From Chloroflexota bacterium (lineage in GTDB: Bacteria > Chloroflexota > UBA11872 > VXOZ01): a stretch of 64,000 nucleotides of DNA. The stretch spans positions 434,001 through 498,000 of the forward strand of contig CATQHC010000009.1 of assembly GCA_958295775.1 (NCBI GenBank), in the 5' to 3' direction. Positions 16,281-24,440 of this stretch are shown here, in pieces; positions within the stretch are counted from its first letter, which is position 1, and each line of letters opens with the position of its first letter. The notes beneath the pieces were generated by a model. It searched no databases. It had not been told where the DNA came from and worked only from the letters and a program-made list of their open reading frames with translations. The position numbers were made by a program, and so were the translations under genes.

Positions 16281-17047
16281 CTAGCGAAGTGCAGGCACTC
16301 TTAGACCAATACTGGGAGTGGCTGAAGGAAAAGACGACATTGCGCCAAATCAATGAATGGGTCGAGATAACCACGCCGCACTTGGACCGTCATAATGACT
16401 ATCTCCAGATATTTGCCATGAAAGACAACAGCGGATTCATCCTAAGCGATGACGGGTACGTATTGGATGACCTGGAGATGTCTGGCTGCGGTGTCGATAC
16501 TTCCAGGCCGTCCAAGCGACGCGCGTTGCTCGACATGACTCTTAACGGGTTCGGCGTAAAACGAAACGGCAATAGACTAGAAGTCAATACGTCTCCGGAA
16601 AACTTCCCAATTCGCAAGCACAACCTCGTGCAGGCAATGCTTGCTGTTAACGATCTGTTTTACTTAGCGACTCCTGTGCCACGACTATTCCGTGAAGAGG
16701 TCGTAACTTGGCTTGATCATGCCGACGTTAGATACACGCCTACCGTTAAGTTTTCGGGGAGAAGCGGCTATGATCACGTGTTTGACTTTGTGATTCCCAA
16801 GTCCAGATCGCAGCCGGAACGAGTTGTAAAGGCAATCAATCAGCCGAACCGGCAGACTGTTCAGTCACTGGTGTTCGCCTGGGGCGACACCAAAGAGAAT
16901 CGCACACCCGACTCACGCGCTTACGCGCTACTGAACGATGCGGAACGGCAAGTAGCGGAAAACGCGATGGCGGCCTTGCGGGAGTACAACGTGCACGGAA
17001 TCTCATGGTCCAATCGTGAACTCGCGCTTCCTGAACTTGCAGCCTGA
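16277..17047 (+). CDS. DUF1828/DUF1829 domain protein
   Basis: This 256-residue protein fits the two-domain DUF1828 (N-terminal, about residues 25-115) plus DUF1829 (C-terminal, about 150-245) arrangement known from phage and plasmid-borne genes of unknown function. The N-terminal domain contains [18 protein letters not shown] and [18 protein letters not shown]. The central [17 protein letters not shown] leads into [18 protein letters not shown]. The start at ATG 16277 overlaps the stop of the preceding DUF6978-like gene (ATGA), which is stronger evidence than the longer frame from 16154. This coupling suggests that the two products work together, perhaps as toxin and antitoxin. G+C is locally lower, consistent with acquisition. 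Confidence 0.75.
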   Translation: MTSEVQALLDQYWEWLKEKTTLRQINEWVEITTPHLDRHNDYLQIFAMKDNSGFILSDDGYVLDDLEMSGCGVDTSRPSKRRALLDMTLNGFGVKRNGNRLEVNTSPENFPIRKHNLVQAMLAVNDLFYLATPVPRLFREEVVTWLDHADVRYTPTVKFSGRSGYDHVFDFVIPKSRSQPERVVKAINQPNRQTVQSLVFAWGDTKENRTPDSRAYALLNDAERQVAENAMAALREYNVHGISWSNRELALPELAA

Positions 17048-17054
17048 GGCGGTA

Positions 17055-17297
17055 TTGTTCAAAGAACATGAGCAAATCGTACTCACTGCCAGAGTCTGCG
17101 GCGATGAAGGGGAGGAATTGCACCCAGGGGACATCGGCACAATCATGCATGTCTATGCCGAAGAAGAAGCCTTTGTGGTCGAATCCATGGCCGTCGGGGG
17201 CGAAACCGTAGCCATTGCTACGGTATTACCGTCGCAGGCGCGTCCGGTGACCAGCGCGGACCCTACGCTTGCCCGCATTCTGAATACTGCCGTGTGA
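17055..17297 (+). CDS. DUF4926-like small protein
   Basis: This protein of about 80 residues resembles DUF4926. It has a short beta-barrel-like unit, FKEHEQIVLTARV then HPGDIGTIMHVY, followed by AFVVESM and a tail containing VLPSQARPV. DUF4926 genes are often found next to toxin-like genes and may act as immunity or antitoxin partners; that is a family association, not a proven role. The TTG at 17055 follows GAGGCGG closely and lies 7 bases after the DUF1828 stop. A GTG at 17016 would instead overlap the previous gene by 32 bases. It is the third gene of the cassette. Confidence 0.65.
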   Translation: MFKEHEQIVLTARVCGDEGEELHPGDIGTIMHVYAEEEAFVVESMAVGGETVAIATVLPSQARPVTSADPTLARILNTAV

Positions 17298-17371
17298 AAC
17301 GGTAGGCAAGCTCGCCCTGTGGACCTCAACCGAACGATGGTTCCTTCTGGTTTCCGGCGATGGACGACCGC

Positions 17372-18049
17372 CTATCCTGAGTTTGTCTTGGGCAGGTGCG
17401 GAATCAGCCAGGCGAGGAAGGCGTCGGTGCTGCGCGATTGGATCGTCACCATGCCGGGGCCGGTCAACTCCACCACTAGGCCCTCGCCGCTAAAGAGCGT
17501 GGACTTCATGCCGCCGACGCGCCGCACGTTGTAGCCGACGCCTTCGGCGAACGAGACCATGTGACCCGTGTCCACGGTGTACGACTGTCCTGCCCCCAGC
17601 ATGACTTCCTGGATTGCACCGTAGCTGGAGAGGAATACCGTGCCGCTGCCGCTTATCTTGAGGAGGAAAAGACCCTCGCCGGAGAAGAACGTCTTCGCGC
17701 CGCCCCACGACGTATCCACGTCGATACCGGCGGTCGAGGAGATGAAAGAGCCCGATTGAGCATACATCACCTCATTGTTGAGCTCCACCGCGTAAATGTC
17801 GCCGGGGAGACTAGGGGCAAAGTTAATTTCGCCGGCCTGCGAGGCATTAAATGTGTTGATGAAGAACGACTCGCCGCCCAGGACCTTGCGTCGCAACCCA
17901 CCCAACAGGCCGCCGCGCATGCTGGTCTCTATTTCAATGCCATTGGACATGCTGACCATTGCCCCGGCTTCGGCGCTCACGCTCTCACCGGCAGCTAATT
18001 CCATCCTGAGCAACGCGTACGACGGACGATGCAGAATTTCGTACTCCAT
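17372..18049 (-). CDS. AIM24/TIGR00266 family protein
   Basis: This 225-residue protein matches the AIM24 (TIGR00266) family, a beta-rich fold related to the TRAP-like repeats of tryptophan attenuation protein; its bacterial function is unknown. Characteristic segments are ELAAGESVSAEAGAMVSMSNGIEIETSM, LLGGLRRKVLGGESFFINTFNA, GIDVDTSWGGAKTFFSGEGLFLLKISGSG, and a repeat of the last pattern in GMKSTLFSGEGLVVELTGPG. The ATG at 18049 follows a GGGGG stretch; a TTG sits one codon earlier. It is convergent with the DUF4926-like gene, with about 75 bases between the two stops. Confidence 0.9.
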   Translation of the reverse strand: MEYEILHRPSYALLRMELAAGESVSAEAGAMVSMSNGIEIETSMRGGLLGGLRRKVLGGESFFINTFNASQAGEINFAPSLPGDIYAVELNNEVMYAQSGSFISSTAGIDVDTSWGGAKTFFSGEGLFLLKISGSGTVFLSSYGAIQEVMLGAGQSYTVDTGHMVSFAEGVGYNVRRVGGMKSTLFSGEGLVVELTGPGMVTIQSRSTDAFLAWLIPHLPKTNSG

Positions 18050-18380
18050 CAAGTCCCCCTGTTGAGATCAGCAACTACTGCACACTAGATTTAGCCTACC
18101 CTACTGCGCGCGTGCGGCGCATCCGAAGCCACGCGCGCACTCGCTCAGTCCGCAAGCGGCGCCCCTCCGGCTGCGGAAAACTGCTTTAAGTGAACACTAG
18201 CGGCGCCAAAGCGCGGCCAACCAGAGCGTCTACATGGCACATGCCGATGAATTCCAGCCGTAGGTTGGCAAAGGTCGGAAACACTTCACGGGTGCCACTC
18301 GCGAAGTCTGCTCGCAGCGCGCGGAAGCGTACAACCAGGCCTGGGCGGCATTGCGAGATTCGCACCGCAACCATCAGGAA
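18050..18380. other. Intergenic region, no supported gene
   Basis: Between the AIM24 gene and the next minus-strand gene I see no gene, repeat or clear terminator. A 62-codon minus frame at 18186-18374 has no recognisable product and a weak start. Confidence 0.4.
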
Positions 18381-19229
18381 CTACCTGATGTTCTCCGCCA
18401 GCGCCTTCAGATCGAGATCAGGCACGTTGGTCCCCAGCACGTATATGCGGCCCTCGGACACCCAGACGAGCATGCGATCGCCGGCTTCCTCACCAAAGAA
18501 GCGCACGGCGGTCGCCGAACCAATGTTCACTTCCTCCGACATGCCTTCCACCAGCGGGAGCAGGAGTGTCTGTTCCCAATCATCTATCGCCCGCAGTTGC
18601 TCCGCCAATTCGGGAGGCAGAATCGGCAGGGCGAGCATTTCTTCCCGAATCGCATCCATATCTAATTCTTCAGGTGCAGACAGCGTGGGACTGGTGGTTT
18701 GAATGAAGACCAATTCTTCCTCGTCTTCGCCCGTGCCGCTGTATACCACCATCCCAACCTGCGGCATTGAAACCCGGAACACCGCTCCCTCTAACGAATC
18801 AGGCAGAATAGCGCCGTCACCGCCCAGGGCCCAGATGTAGTTGCGTGCCGCAGGCAGGTTTACCGTAAATGTCGCTTCTTCTGTCTCCGTAATCATGACC
18901 TTGGGTTCCGGCTGGAAAGCCTCCGGCACCGAAGTGAGCTGCGCCAGACGGAAGCCCAACGCCTCCTCCGCCTCGGCAAGCGTAACCTCTCGCGGCTCTT
19001 CATCCAGCGAAGGTTCTTCCACCCACTCAATCAAGCCGGCCTCCGGCTCCGGCAGCGAATCCAGAAACTCCTGCGTGATCTGCACTGTCTGCGCTTCTTG
19101 TACACGGAAGAGGTTGAGGAACTGCTGACCCGCGTCGCGGACGGAGGAGAAAATGACAAGGAGCAGCACAACCACTCCCACCGCCAGCGCGGATAAACCA
19201 ACCCATGCGCGTCTATCAAGTGCTCCCAT
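18381..19229 (-). CDS. Membrane-anchored protein with a DUF4367-like extracytoplasmic domain
   Basis: This 282-residue protein has a single N-terminal transmembrane helix (about residues 12-30, AVGVVVLLLVIF) and a large outside domain. The C-terminal half alternates strand segments and loops: AVFRVSMPQVGMVVYSG, ELVFIQTTSP, ATAVRFFG, then MLVWVSEGRIYVLGTNV, ending in DLKALAENIR. This recalls DUF4367 or anti-sigma-factor outer domains that follow sporulation or ECF sigma genes. No sigma-factor gene is nearby and there is no zinc-binding anti-sigma motif, so a regulatory role is speculation. GGAGGAC precedes the ATG at 19229. It is monocistronic. Confidence 0.7.
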   Translation of the reverse strand: MGALDRRAWVGLSALAVGVVVLLLVIFSSVRDAGQQFLNLFRVQEAQTVQITQEFLDSLPEPEAGLIEWVEEPSLDEEPREVTLAEAEEALGFRLAQLTSVPEAFQPEPKVMITETEEATFTVNLPAARNYIWALGGDGAILPDSLEGAVFRVSMPQVGMVVYSGTGEDEEELVFIQTTSPTLSAPEELDMDAIREEMLALPILPPELAEQLRAIDDWEQTLLLPLVEGMSEEVNIGSATAVRFFGEEAGDRMLVWVSEGRIYVLGTNVPDLDLKALAENIR

Positions 19230-19822
19230 TGCGTCGTCCTCCGTTGCCGTGGTTTGCTCTGAGTTTGCGAAAGTGGACGCAGCCCGCCTGCTCCCGGTCC
19301 AGTTTTTGGCCTAGCCGCACCCTATTGTACCCGGCATGCCTGAGAAGCACCTAAGAAACTGGACCGACCGGACAGAATCACTTGCTCCTGTACGTCGTGT
19401 TTGGACGTCCGATTGAGATGGAATACAGGTGGAACGACCTGCCAAGGGTTGGTCGCTAATCGGGTCTGAGAGCGCGACGTTCAGGCGGCTCTTCCCCTAG
19501 TGTGGAATTCCTTTTCCAGGTAACGCAGATGTGCTACGTTGAAAGCAGGAGGGTAGGGAACAAATCTCGGTTGTCGGCCTGCACTAGCGCGTATGAATTC
19601 ACATGTGAATTCATACGCATGCCGTGAAAGCCCAACTTCCTTGCAGACTGCGAATATGACGATAGCCGGCCGGGGCGAAACCGAGCTAGGACCATGCCAC
19701 CTTGAATGTGTGGCAGCTCTAGTCGCAGCTCAAACGGTGAATAGCGCACGGCCAACCAATCACGCAAGTTGCGCCCCTTCCCGACTTCTACAGCAAGGGG
19801 CCAAACAGAGAGGATACCAACT
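19230..19822. other. 593-bp intergenic region with two inverted repeats
   Basis: No gene is supported. An 11-base inverted repeat (CGGTCCAGTTT at 19295-19305, AAACTGGACCG at 19356-19366) encloses 50 bases. A separate 30-bp perfect palindrome lies at 19589-19618. The region precedes an ABC transporter operon on the plus strand and a membrane-protein gene on the minus strand. Confidence 0.5.
19589..19618. promoter_or_regulatory. 30-bp perfect palindrome, candidate operator
   Basis: The 15-base arm GCGTATGAATTCACA is followed immediately by its exact reverse complement, with no loop. There is no T-run, so it is not a typical terminator. It lies 205 bases upstream of the ABC exporter start. An operator for a dimeric regulator or a cruciform-forming site are both possible. 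Confidence 0.45.
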
Positions 19823-20746
19823 TTGGAGCCAGAACTGGCGATAGAATCGCACCAGCTTACGAAGTTCTACGGCAAGAATCGCGGCGTCGAAGACCTTGAT
19901 CTCGACGTGCGCCGGGGGGAAATCTACGGCTTTGTGGGCCCCAACGGGGCGGGGAAGTCGACTACGGTCCGGCTTCTTCTGAACCTCATCCGTCCCACGC
20001 GCGGCTCCGCGACCATACTCGGTATGGATGCCCAACGCAACGCGAAGGACGTCCGTGCCCGTCTCGGTTACCTGCCTGGAGAGTTGCGGATGTACGAGAA
20101 TCTCACCGGGCAGCAACTGCTGCGCTTCTTCGGCAACGTGCGCGGTGTGACCGACACCACATACATGTATGAAATAGCGGAACGCCTCAGTGCGGAACTC
20201 GGTAGACGCATCGGCACGCTATCGCGGGGCAATAAACAGAAACTCGGGGTCGTCCAGGCACTCATGCACCGCCCCGATCTCATCCTCTTCGATGAGGCAA
20301 CGAGCGGACTTGACCCGCTGATGCAACAGGAACTCTACGCAATCTTGGATGAATACCGCGGACAAGGCGGCACGGTCTTCTTCTCCAGCCACTATCTGGA
20401 CGAGGTGGAACGCATCTGCGACCGCGTGGGTGTCATTCGTGACGGCACGCTCATACTAAGCGACACCTTGGAAGCGATCCAGGAAAAGCAAGTGCGCCGG
20501 TTGCGCCTGGAGTTTGCCGAACCGCCGCCAGCGGACATCCTTACCGGTCTGTCCGGAGTGCAAAAGGAATCCCAAGACGGAACAACCGTGCTGGCGCTCG
20601 TGCAGGATAATCTCGCCGGCGCGCTCAAGGAAGCGGCCCGCTACACCGTCGTGGACATCGAGTATGAGGAACGACGCCTCGAAGACATCTTTCTCCAGTA
20701 CTATGACACCCGTGAGGAAACCCATGCTGCGGAATCTTCTGCTTAA
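19823..20746 (+). CDS. ABC transporter ATP-binding protein (ABC-2/drug-export type)
   Basis: This protein of about 307 residues is the ATPase of an ABC exporter. Walker A is GPNGAGKST (residues 39-47), the signature LSRGNKQK is at 133-140, Walker B is LILFDEAT at 153-160, and the H-loop is FFSSHYLDEVERI. A C-terminal extension after LILSDTLEAIQEK resembles the accessory domain of CcmA/BcrA-type exporter ATPases. The TTG at 19823 was chosen: it follows AGAGGA at a suitable distance and leaves the usual short lead-in (LAIESHQLTKFYG) before Walker A. It overlaps the permease gene by 23 bases, so the two are co-translated. The exported substrate (lipid, peptide or drug) is unknown. Confidence 0.93.
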   Translation: MEPELAIESHQLTKFYGKNRGVEDLDLDVRRGEIYGFVGPNGAGKSTTVRLLLNLIRPTRGSATILGMDAQRNAKDVRARLGYLPGELRMYENLTGQQLLRFFGNVRGVTDTTYMYEIAERLSAELGRRIGTLSRGNKQKLGVVQALMHRPDLILFDEATSGLDPLMQQELYAILDEYRGQGGTVFFSSHYLDEVERICDRVGVIRDGTLILSDTLEAIQEKQVRRLRLEFAEPPPADILTGLSGVQKESQDGTTVLALVQDNLAGALKEAARYTVVDIEYEERRLEDIFLQYYDTREETHAAESSA

Positions 20747-21527
20747 GACTCTGCGCGACCAGCGCATTCCCGTTCTTGCCTATGGCCTCGGCCTCGGCGC
20801 GCTTGCGTTGCTCATCATTGCAATTTATCCCAGTTTCGCGGAGAGCGGCGCCGAGCTTGAGGAAGCTATGAAGAATTTGCCGGACGCCTATAAGGCGTTT
20901 ACCGGCGGGGTGCTTTCGCTTACTGAATTTGACGGCTACCTGGTATCACAGTACTTGATCATCCTGCCGCTGATTCTGGCTATTTTCGCAATCATCGAGG
21001 GCACCGGGGCGCTGCGGGGTGAAGAGGAACGCGGCACGATGGATACGCTCCTCTCCCTGCCGATCGCGCGCGGCCAGGTGGTCCTGCAAAAGGCGGTTGC
21101 CACGCTGCTGAGCCTCATCTTCGTTGTCATCATCATAGGCGCGGTGCTCATGGTGAGCACGAGTTTTGTGGACGAAGCCACGCTGGCGGTCGATCGGCTG
21201 TCGGCAGTCATGCTCAACACCTTTGCCATGGGCGCGCTTTTCTATTGTTTCTCGCTCTTCCTGTCCGCTTCATTGCCGTCGCGCCGCCTTGCGGGCGTGC
21301 TCGGCGCCGTCTTCACCGTAGGCGCGTACTTCTTCGATGCTATGACCGACATCGTAGCCGGGCTCTACGACTACCGTGTCTTGGGGCCGTTCAACTACTT
21401 CGAACCATTGACCATCTTGCGCGAGGATCTCTCATTCCAGAATTCCGGGGTGCTCCTGCTTGCCAGTCTCGTCTTCCTAGTCGCAGCGGCAGTGATATTT
21501 CAACGGCGGGACGTCGCCGGCATCTAG
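20724..21527 (+). CDS. ABC transporter permease (ABC-2 type)
   Basis: This 267-residue membrane protein partners the preceding ATPase. The six hydrophobic stretches expected of ABC-2 permeases can be picked out, including VLAYGLGLGALALLIIAIYP near the N-terminus, YLIILPLILAIFAIIEG, LLSLIFVVIIIGAVLMV and VLLLASLVFLVAAAVIF at the C-terminus. The short conserved cytoplasmic segment ALRGEEERGTMDTLLSLPIARGQVV, which contacts the ATPase, is a family hallmark. The ATG at 20724 is preceded by GAGGAA and lies inside the end of the ATPase gene. Confidence 0.92.
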   Translation: MLRNLLLKTLRDQRIPVLAYGLGLGALALLIIAIYPSFAESGAELEEAMKNLPDAYKAFTGGVLSLTEFDGYLVSQYLIILPLILAIFAIIEGTGALRGEEERGTMDTLLSLPIARGQVVLQKAVATLLSLIFVVIIIGAVLMVSTSFVDEATLAVDRLSAVMLNTFAMGALFYCFSLFLSASLPSRRLAGVLGAVFTVGAYFFDAMTDIVAGLYDYRVLGPFNYFEPLTILREDLSFQNSGVLLLASLVFLVAAAVIFQRRDVAGI

Positions 21528-21679
21528 GGTTTGGCGCCACGCCAGCCCCTGCAGCAAGTAGCCGCAGAGGAGAGTGGACTCAGTTATCCCCCGCAGGGGT
21601 TATTGAGTATACTAGAGGGTAGGCAATTCACATCCCACCTACATACACCGCAGTTTTCACGCTGGGCAGGGCTAGATAA

Positions 21680-22393
21680 ATGGCAAGCAAGAAGGCGAAG
21701 AAAGACAAGGCAACGACAACGGAAGCGGAACCCAAGAGCGAGGCAGCAGCCGCTGACGCGAGCGACGGCGCTTCCGATTCTGCGGATTCTGCAGCGCAAG
21801 ACGCAACGGAGCTCACCGCCGATTTGGCTGCGGTCCAGGAAGCGCTTGCGGCGAAGGATGAAGAGCTCCAGCAAGTTCGTGAAGCGCTTGCCCGCGCGCG
21901 GGCAGACTTCTCAAACTACCGGCGGCGCACCCAGCAGGAGCAGGAAGAGCAGGGGAAGTTTGCCACCGCGCTCCTCGTGGCGGAGTTTCTCCCCATCCTC
22001 GACAACTTCGAACGGGCGTTGGATACTATTCCCCGCGAACTCCGTTTCTTTTCCTGGCTGCAGGGCATTGATCTGGTCCACCAAATGGCGCGCAGCGTGC
22101 TGGAGAAACGTGGGCTTGAACCGATCGACACGCATGAAAAGCCGTTCGATCCCAATTACCACGAAGTCGTAATGCGCGAGGGCGAGGACGACGGCAGCGA
22201 CGTGGTAGTGCTCGAAGAACTGCAAAAGGGCTACGTAATGCACAGCCGTGTGCTGCGCCCCAGCCTCGTCAAAGTGGGACCACCTCCGCAAGCAGCGGAA
22301 GCAGCCCCGGAACAAGACGAAGTAACCACTATAGATGCAGAGACAACCTCGGAATCCGAGACTCAAGCCGAATCCGCATCCGAGCAATCCTAG
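21680..22393 (+). CDS. grpE: Nucleotide exchange factor GrpE
   Basis: GrpE releases ADP from DnaK and resets the Hsp70 cycle. The 237-residue protein has an N-terminal low-complexity acidic and alanine-rich tail (about residues 1-45), a long coiled-coil helix (LAAVQEALAAKDEELQQVREALARARADFSNYRRRTQQEQEE), and the GrpE beta domain with LLVAEFLPILDNFERAL, GLEPIDTHEKPFDPNYHEVV and LQKGYVMHSRVLRPSLVKV. An additional acidic tail follows. A TATACT about 67 bases upstream is a candidate -10; no CIRCE element is seen. dnaJ follows after 24 bases; dnaK is not adjacent. Confidence 0.96.
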   Translation: MASKKAKKDKATTTEAEPKSEAAAADASDGASDSADSAAQDATELTADLAAVQEALAAKDEELQQVREALARARADFSNYRRRTQQEQEEQGKFATALLVAEFLPILDNFERALDTIPRELRFFSWLQGIDLVHQMARSVLEKRGLEPIDTHEKPFDPNYHEVVMREGEDDGSDVVVLEELQKGYVMHSRVLRPSLVKVGPPPQAAEAAPEQDEVTTIDAETTSESETQAESASEQS

Positions 22394-22417
22394 GCCAAGC
22401 TGGTGAACTGAGAATAG

Positions 22418-23539
22418 ATGAGCACTAAAGCCGATTACTACGAGACGCTCGGCGTCAGCCGTGACGCATCTGAGGCAGAGATCAAGCAGGCATTTCGCGC
22501 GCTGGCCCGGCAGTATCATCCCGACGTGAACAAGGCGCCGGATGCCGAGGGCCGTTTCAAGGAAATCAATGAGGCCTACGAAACCCTGCGCGATCCGCAA
22601 AAGCGGCGCGCCTACGACCTCTTTGGCCACAGCAACGGGCGCGCCGGGGGCATCCCTCGCGGCGTCGATCCCGCGGACATGGGCGGTATCGGCGATATCT
22701 TCGAAGCCTTCTTCGGCGTTGGCGCCCGTCCCTCGGCGCGGTCCGGCCCGGAGACCGGCGCCGACTTGCGCTTTGACCTGACACTCGACTTTGCGGAAGC
22801 GGTATTTGGCGCGGAAAAGGACATCGAAGTCGCTCGGCTCGAGGCATGTGGGGGCTGCTCCGGCAGCGGCGCGGAGCCGGGAAGCAAGATCAGTACCTGT
22901 CCCTCCTGCAAAGGGCAGGGCCAAGTGCGGCGCATGCAGTCGAACTTCTTCGGCCAGTTCACTACCGTTGCCACGTGCTCCCGCTGCGACGGCCGGGGCA
23001 AGGTGCCCACCGTGCGCTGCGGCTCCTGCAACGGCAGCGGCCGCACCAAGCAAAATCGCACCATATCCGTCAAGATTCCGGCCGGCGTCGATACGGGGCT
23101 GCGCATACGCCTGGGCGGACAGGGCGAAGCCGGCCCGAGGAACGGGCCGCGCGGCGACCTCTACGTTTTCGTAACGGTGCGCCCCGATGAACGCTTCCAG
23201 CGTGAAGACGACGACATTCACCTGGACTACGGCATCAACTTTGCGCAGGCAGCGATGGGCGATACGGTTGCGGTACCGACGCTGGAAGGCGACGAGAGCA
23301 TGGATATTCCTCCCGGCACCCAGTCCGGGTCGGTGTTCACATTGCGCCGACGCGGTGTGCCTCACTTGAACGGCGGCGGGCGCGGGGATCAGCATGTCCA
23401 CGTGCACGTGGAGGTGCCGAAACGCCTCTCAGTGCAGCAAAAGGAATTGCTCGAAGCGCTGTCCAAGACCTTTGGCCGCACAACCAGCACGCCGGGAGAC
23501 AAAGGGTTCTTCGACAAGATGAAGGATGCGCTGGGGTGA
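22418..23539 (+). CDS. dnaJ: Chaperone protein DnaJ
   Basis: This is a 373-residue type I Hsp40 co-chaperone that delivers clients to DnaK and stimulates its ATPase. The J domain (residues 5-70) carries HPD at 34-36. A glycine-rich linker follows. The zinc domain has four CxxCxGxG repeats: CGGCSGSG, CPSCKGQG, CSRCDGRG and CGSCNGSG. The C-terminal client-binding domains include GDLYVFVTVRPDERFQREDDD and GTQSGSVFTLRRRGVPHLNG. The stop codon overlaps the GTG start of a DNA methyltransferase gene (GTGA), an unusual downstream partner. In many bacteria prmA follows dnaJ, and here prmA appears after the two-gene insertion. Confidence 0.97.
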   Translation: MSTKADYYETLGVSRDASEAEIKQAFRALARQYHPDVNKAPDAEGRFKEINEAYETLRDPQKRRAYDLFGHSNGRAGGIPRGVDPADMGGIGDIFEAFFGVGARPSARSGPETGADLRFDLTLDFAEAVFGAEKDIEVARLEACGGCSGSGAEPGSKISTCPSCKGQGQVRRMQSNFFGQFTTVATCSRCDGRGKVPTVRCGSCNGSGRTKQNRTISVKIPAGVDTGLRIRLGGQGEAGPRNGPRGDLYVFVTVRPDERFQREDDDIHLDYGINFAQAAMGDTVAVPTLEGDESMDIPPGTQSGSVFTLRRRGVPHLNGGGRGDQHVHVHVEVPKRLSVQQKELLEALSKTFGRTTSTPGDKGFFDKMKDALG

Positions 23540-24432
23540 ACCAGGTCTGGTTCGGTGATAACCTGCCAATCCTCGAACAATTCCCTGACGAATCATTCCC
23601 ACTTATCTATATTGACCCACCGTTCAACACAGGGAAAGAACGCAATTATACACGATTGCGCACCGTCTCCGACGAAGAGGGCGATCGAGTTGGATTCAAG
23701 GGAAAGAGATATCGCACAATCAGTCTTGGTAGCCAGTCCTACCAAGATGATTTTGACGACTACCTGGAGTTCTTGGAACCGCGCCTGCGCGAAGCCTTCC
23801 GTCTCCTAACACTCAACGGCACACTGTACTTTCACATAGACTATCGGGAAGTTCATTACTGTAAGGTGCTGCTCGACCAGATCTTTGGCAGAGATAGGTT
23901 CATAAACGAGATTATTTGGGCCTATGACTACGGCGCACGCACCAAACGGAAGTGGCCAGCTAAGCACGACAATATTCTTGTTTATGTAAAGGATCCTGAA
24001 AACTACACTTTCAATTCTGATGCTATCGACCGCATACCCTACATGGCTCCGGGTCTGGTGGGGCCTGAGAAGGCGGCCCGCGGCAAGCTCCCCACAGATG
24101 TCTGGTGGCACACTATCGTCCCAACGAATGGTAAAGAGCGCACAGGTTACCCCACACAGAAGCCGCTCGGCATCCTTCGCCGCATAATCCAGGCTTCCTC
24201 AAATTCAGGGGATACAGTACTCGATTTCTATGCTGGCAGCGGCACTACCGGAATGGCGGCCTATGAAAGTGGACGCTCATTTGTCTTGATTGACAGCAAT
24301 CCCGAAGCCATTGAAGTAATGGTAACGCGTCTGTCAGACTGCAACGTGGAATTTGTGAACTTTGACCCAACTCCGCATTTGGATCATCCACGTGAACCCT
24401 CTCTATTTGACTATCGCGCATCGCAAGGATAG
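23536..24432 (+). CDS. Type II site-specific DNA methyltransferase (amino-MTase, beta-like order)
   Basis: This 298-residue amino-methyltransferase modifies adenine-N6 or cytosine-N4. The catalytic motif IV, DPPFNTG (about residues 32-38), comes first. The AdoMet-binding motif I, VLDFYAGSGTTGMAA, comes near residue 233 after a TQKPLGIL segment. That order is the beta class. The middle region (DYGARTKRKWPAKHDNI to DVWWHTIVPTNGKERTGYP) probably includes target recognition. The GTG at 23536 overlaps the dnaJ stop by 4 bases and AAGGAT lies within the dnaJ end, so it is translated with the chaperone operon. G+C is visibly lower than in dnaJ and prmA. The downstream nuclease-like gene makes it half of a restriction-modification pair. 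Confidence 0.92.
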   Translation: MNQVWFGDNLPILEQFPDESFPLIYIDPPFNTGKERNYTRLRTVSDEEGDRVGFKGKRYRTISLGSQSYQDDFDDYLEFLEPRLREAFRLLTLNGTLYFHIDYREVHYCKVLLDQIFGRDRFINEIIWAYDYGARTKRKWPAKHDNILVYVKDPENYTFNSDAIDRIPYMAPGLVGPEKAARGKLPTDVWWHTIVPTNGKERTGYPTQKPLGILRRIIQASSNSGDTVLDFYAGSGTTGMAAYESGRSFVLIDSNPEAIEVMVTRLSDCNVEFVNFDPTPHLDHPREPSLFDYRASQG

Positions 24433-24440
24433 TTGGCTAC

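Noticed and set aside
18186-18374. 62-codon minus-strand frame
   Set aside because: It has no recognisable product and no convincing ribosome-binding site; composition alone does not support it.
21528-21679. CIRCE/HrcA operator before grpE
   Set aside because: No TTAGCACTC-N9-GAGTGCTAA-like inverted repeat is visible. Only a TATACT and a short CCCC/GGGG inverted repeat are present.
21911-23407. 498-codon frame antisense to grpE and dnaJ
   Set aside because: It is a high-G+C shadow of two certain genes. The product is His/Ala/Arg-rich with no family match.
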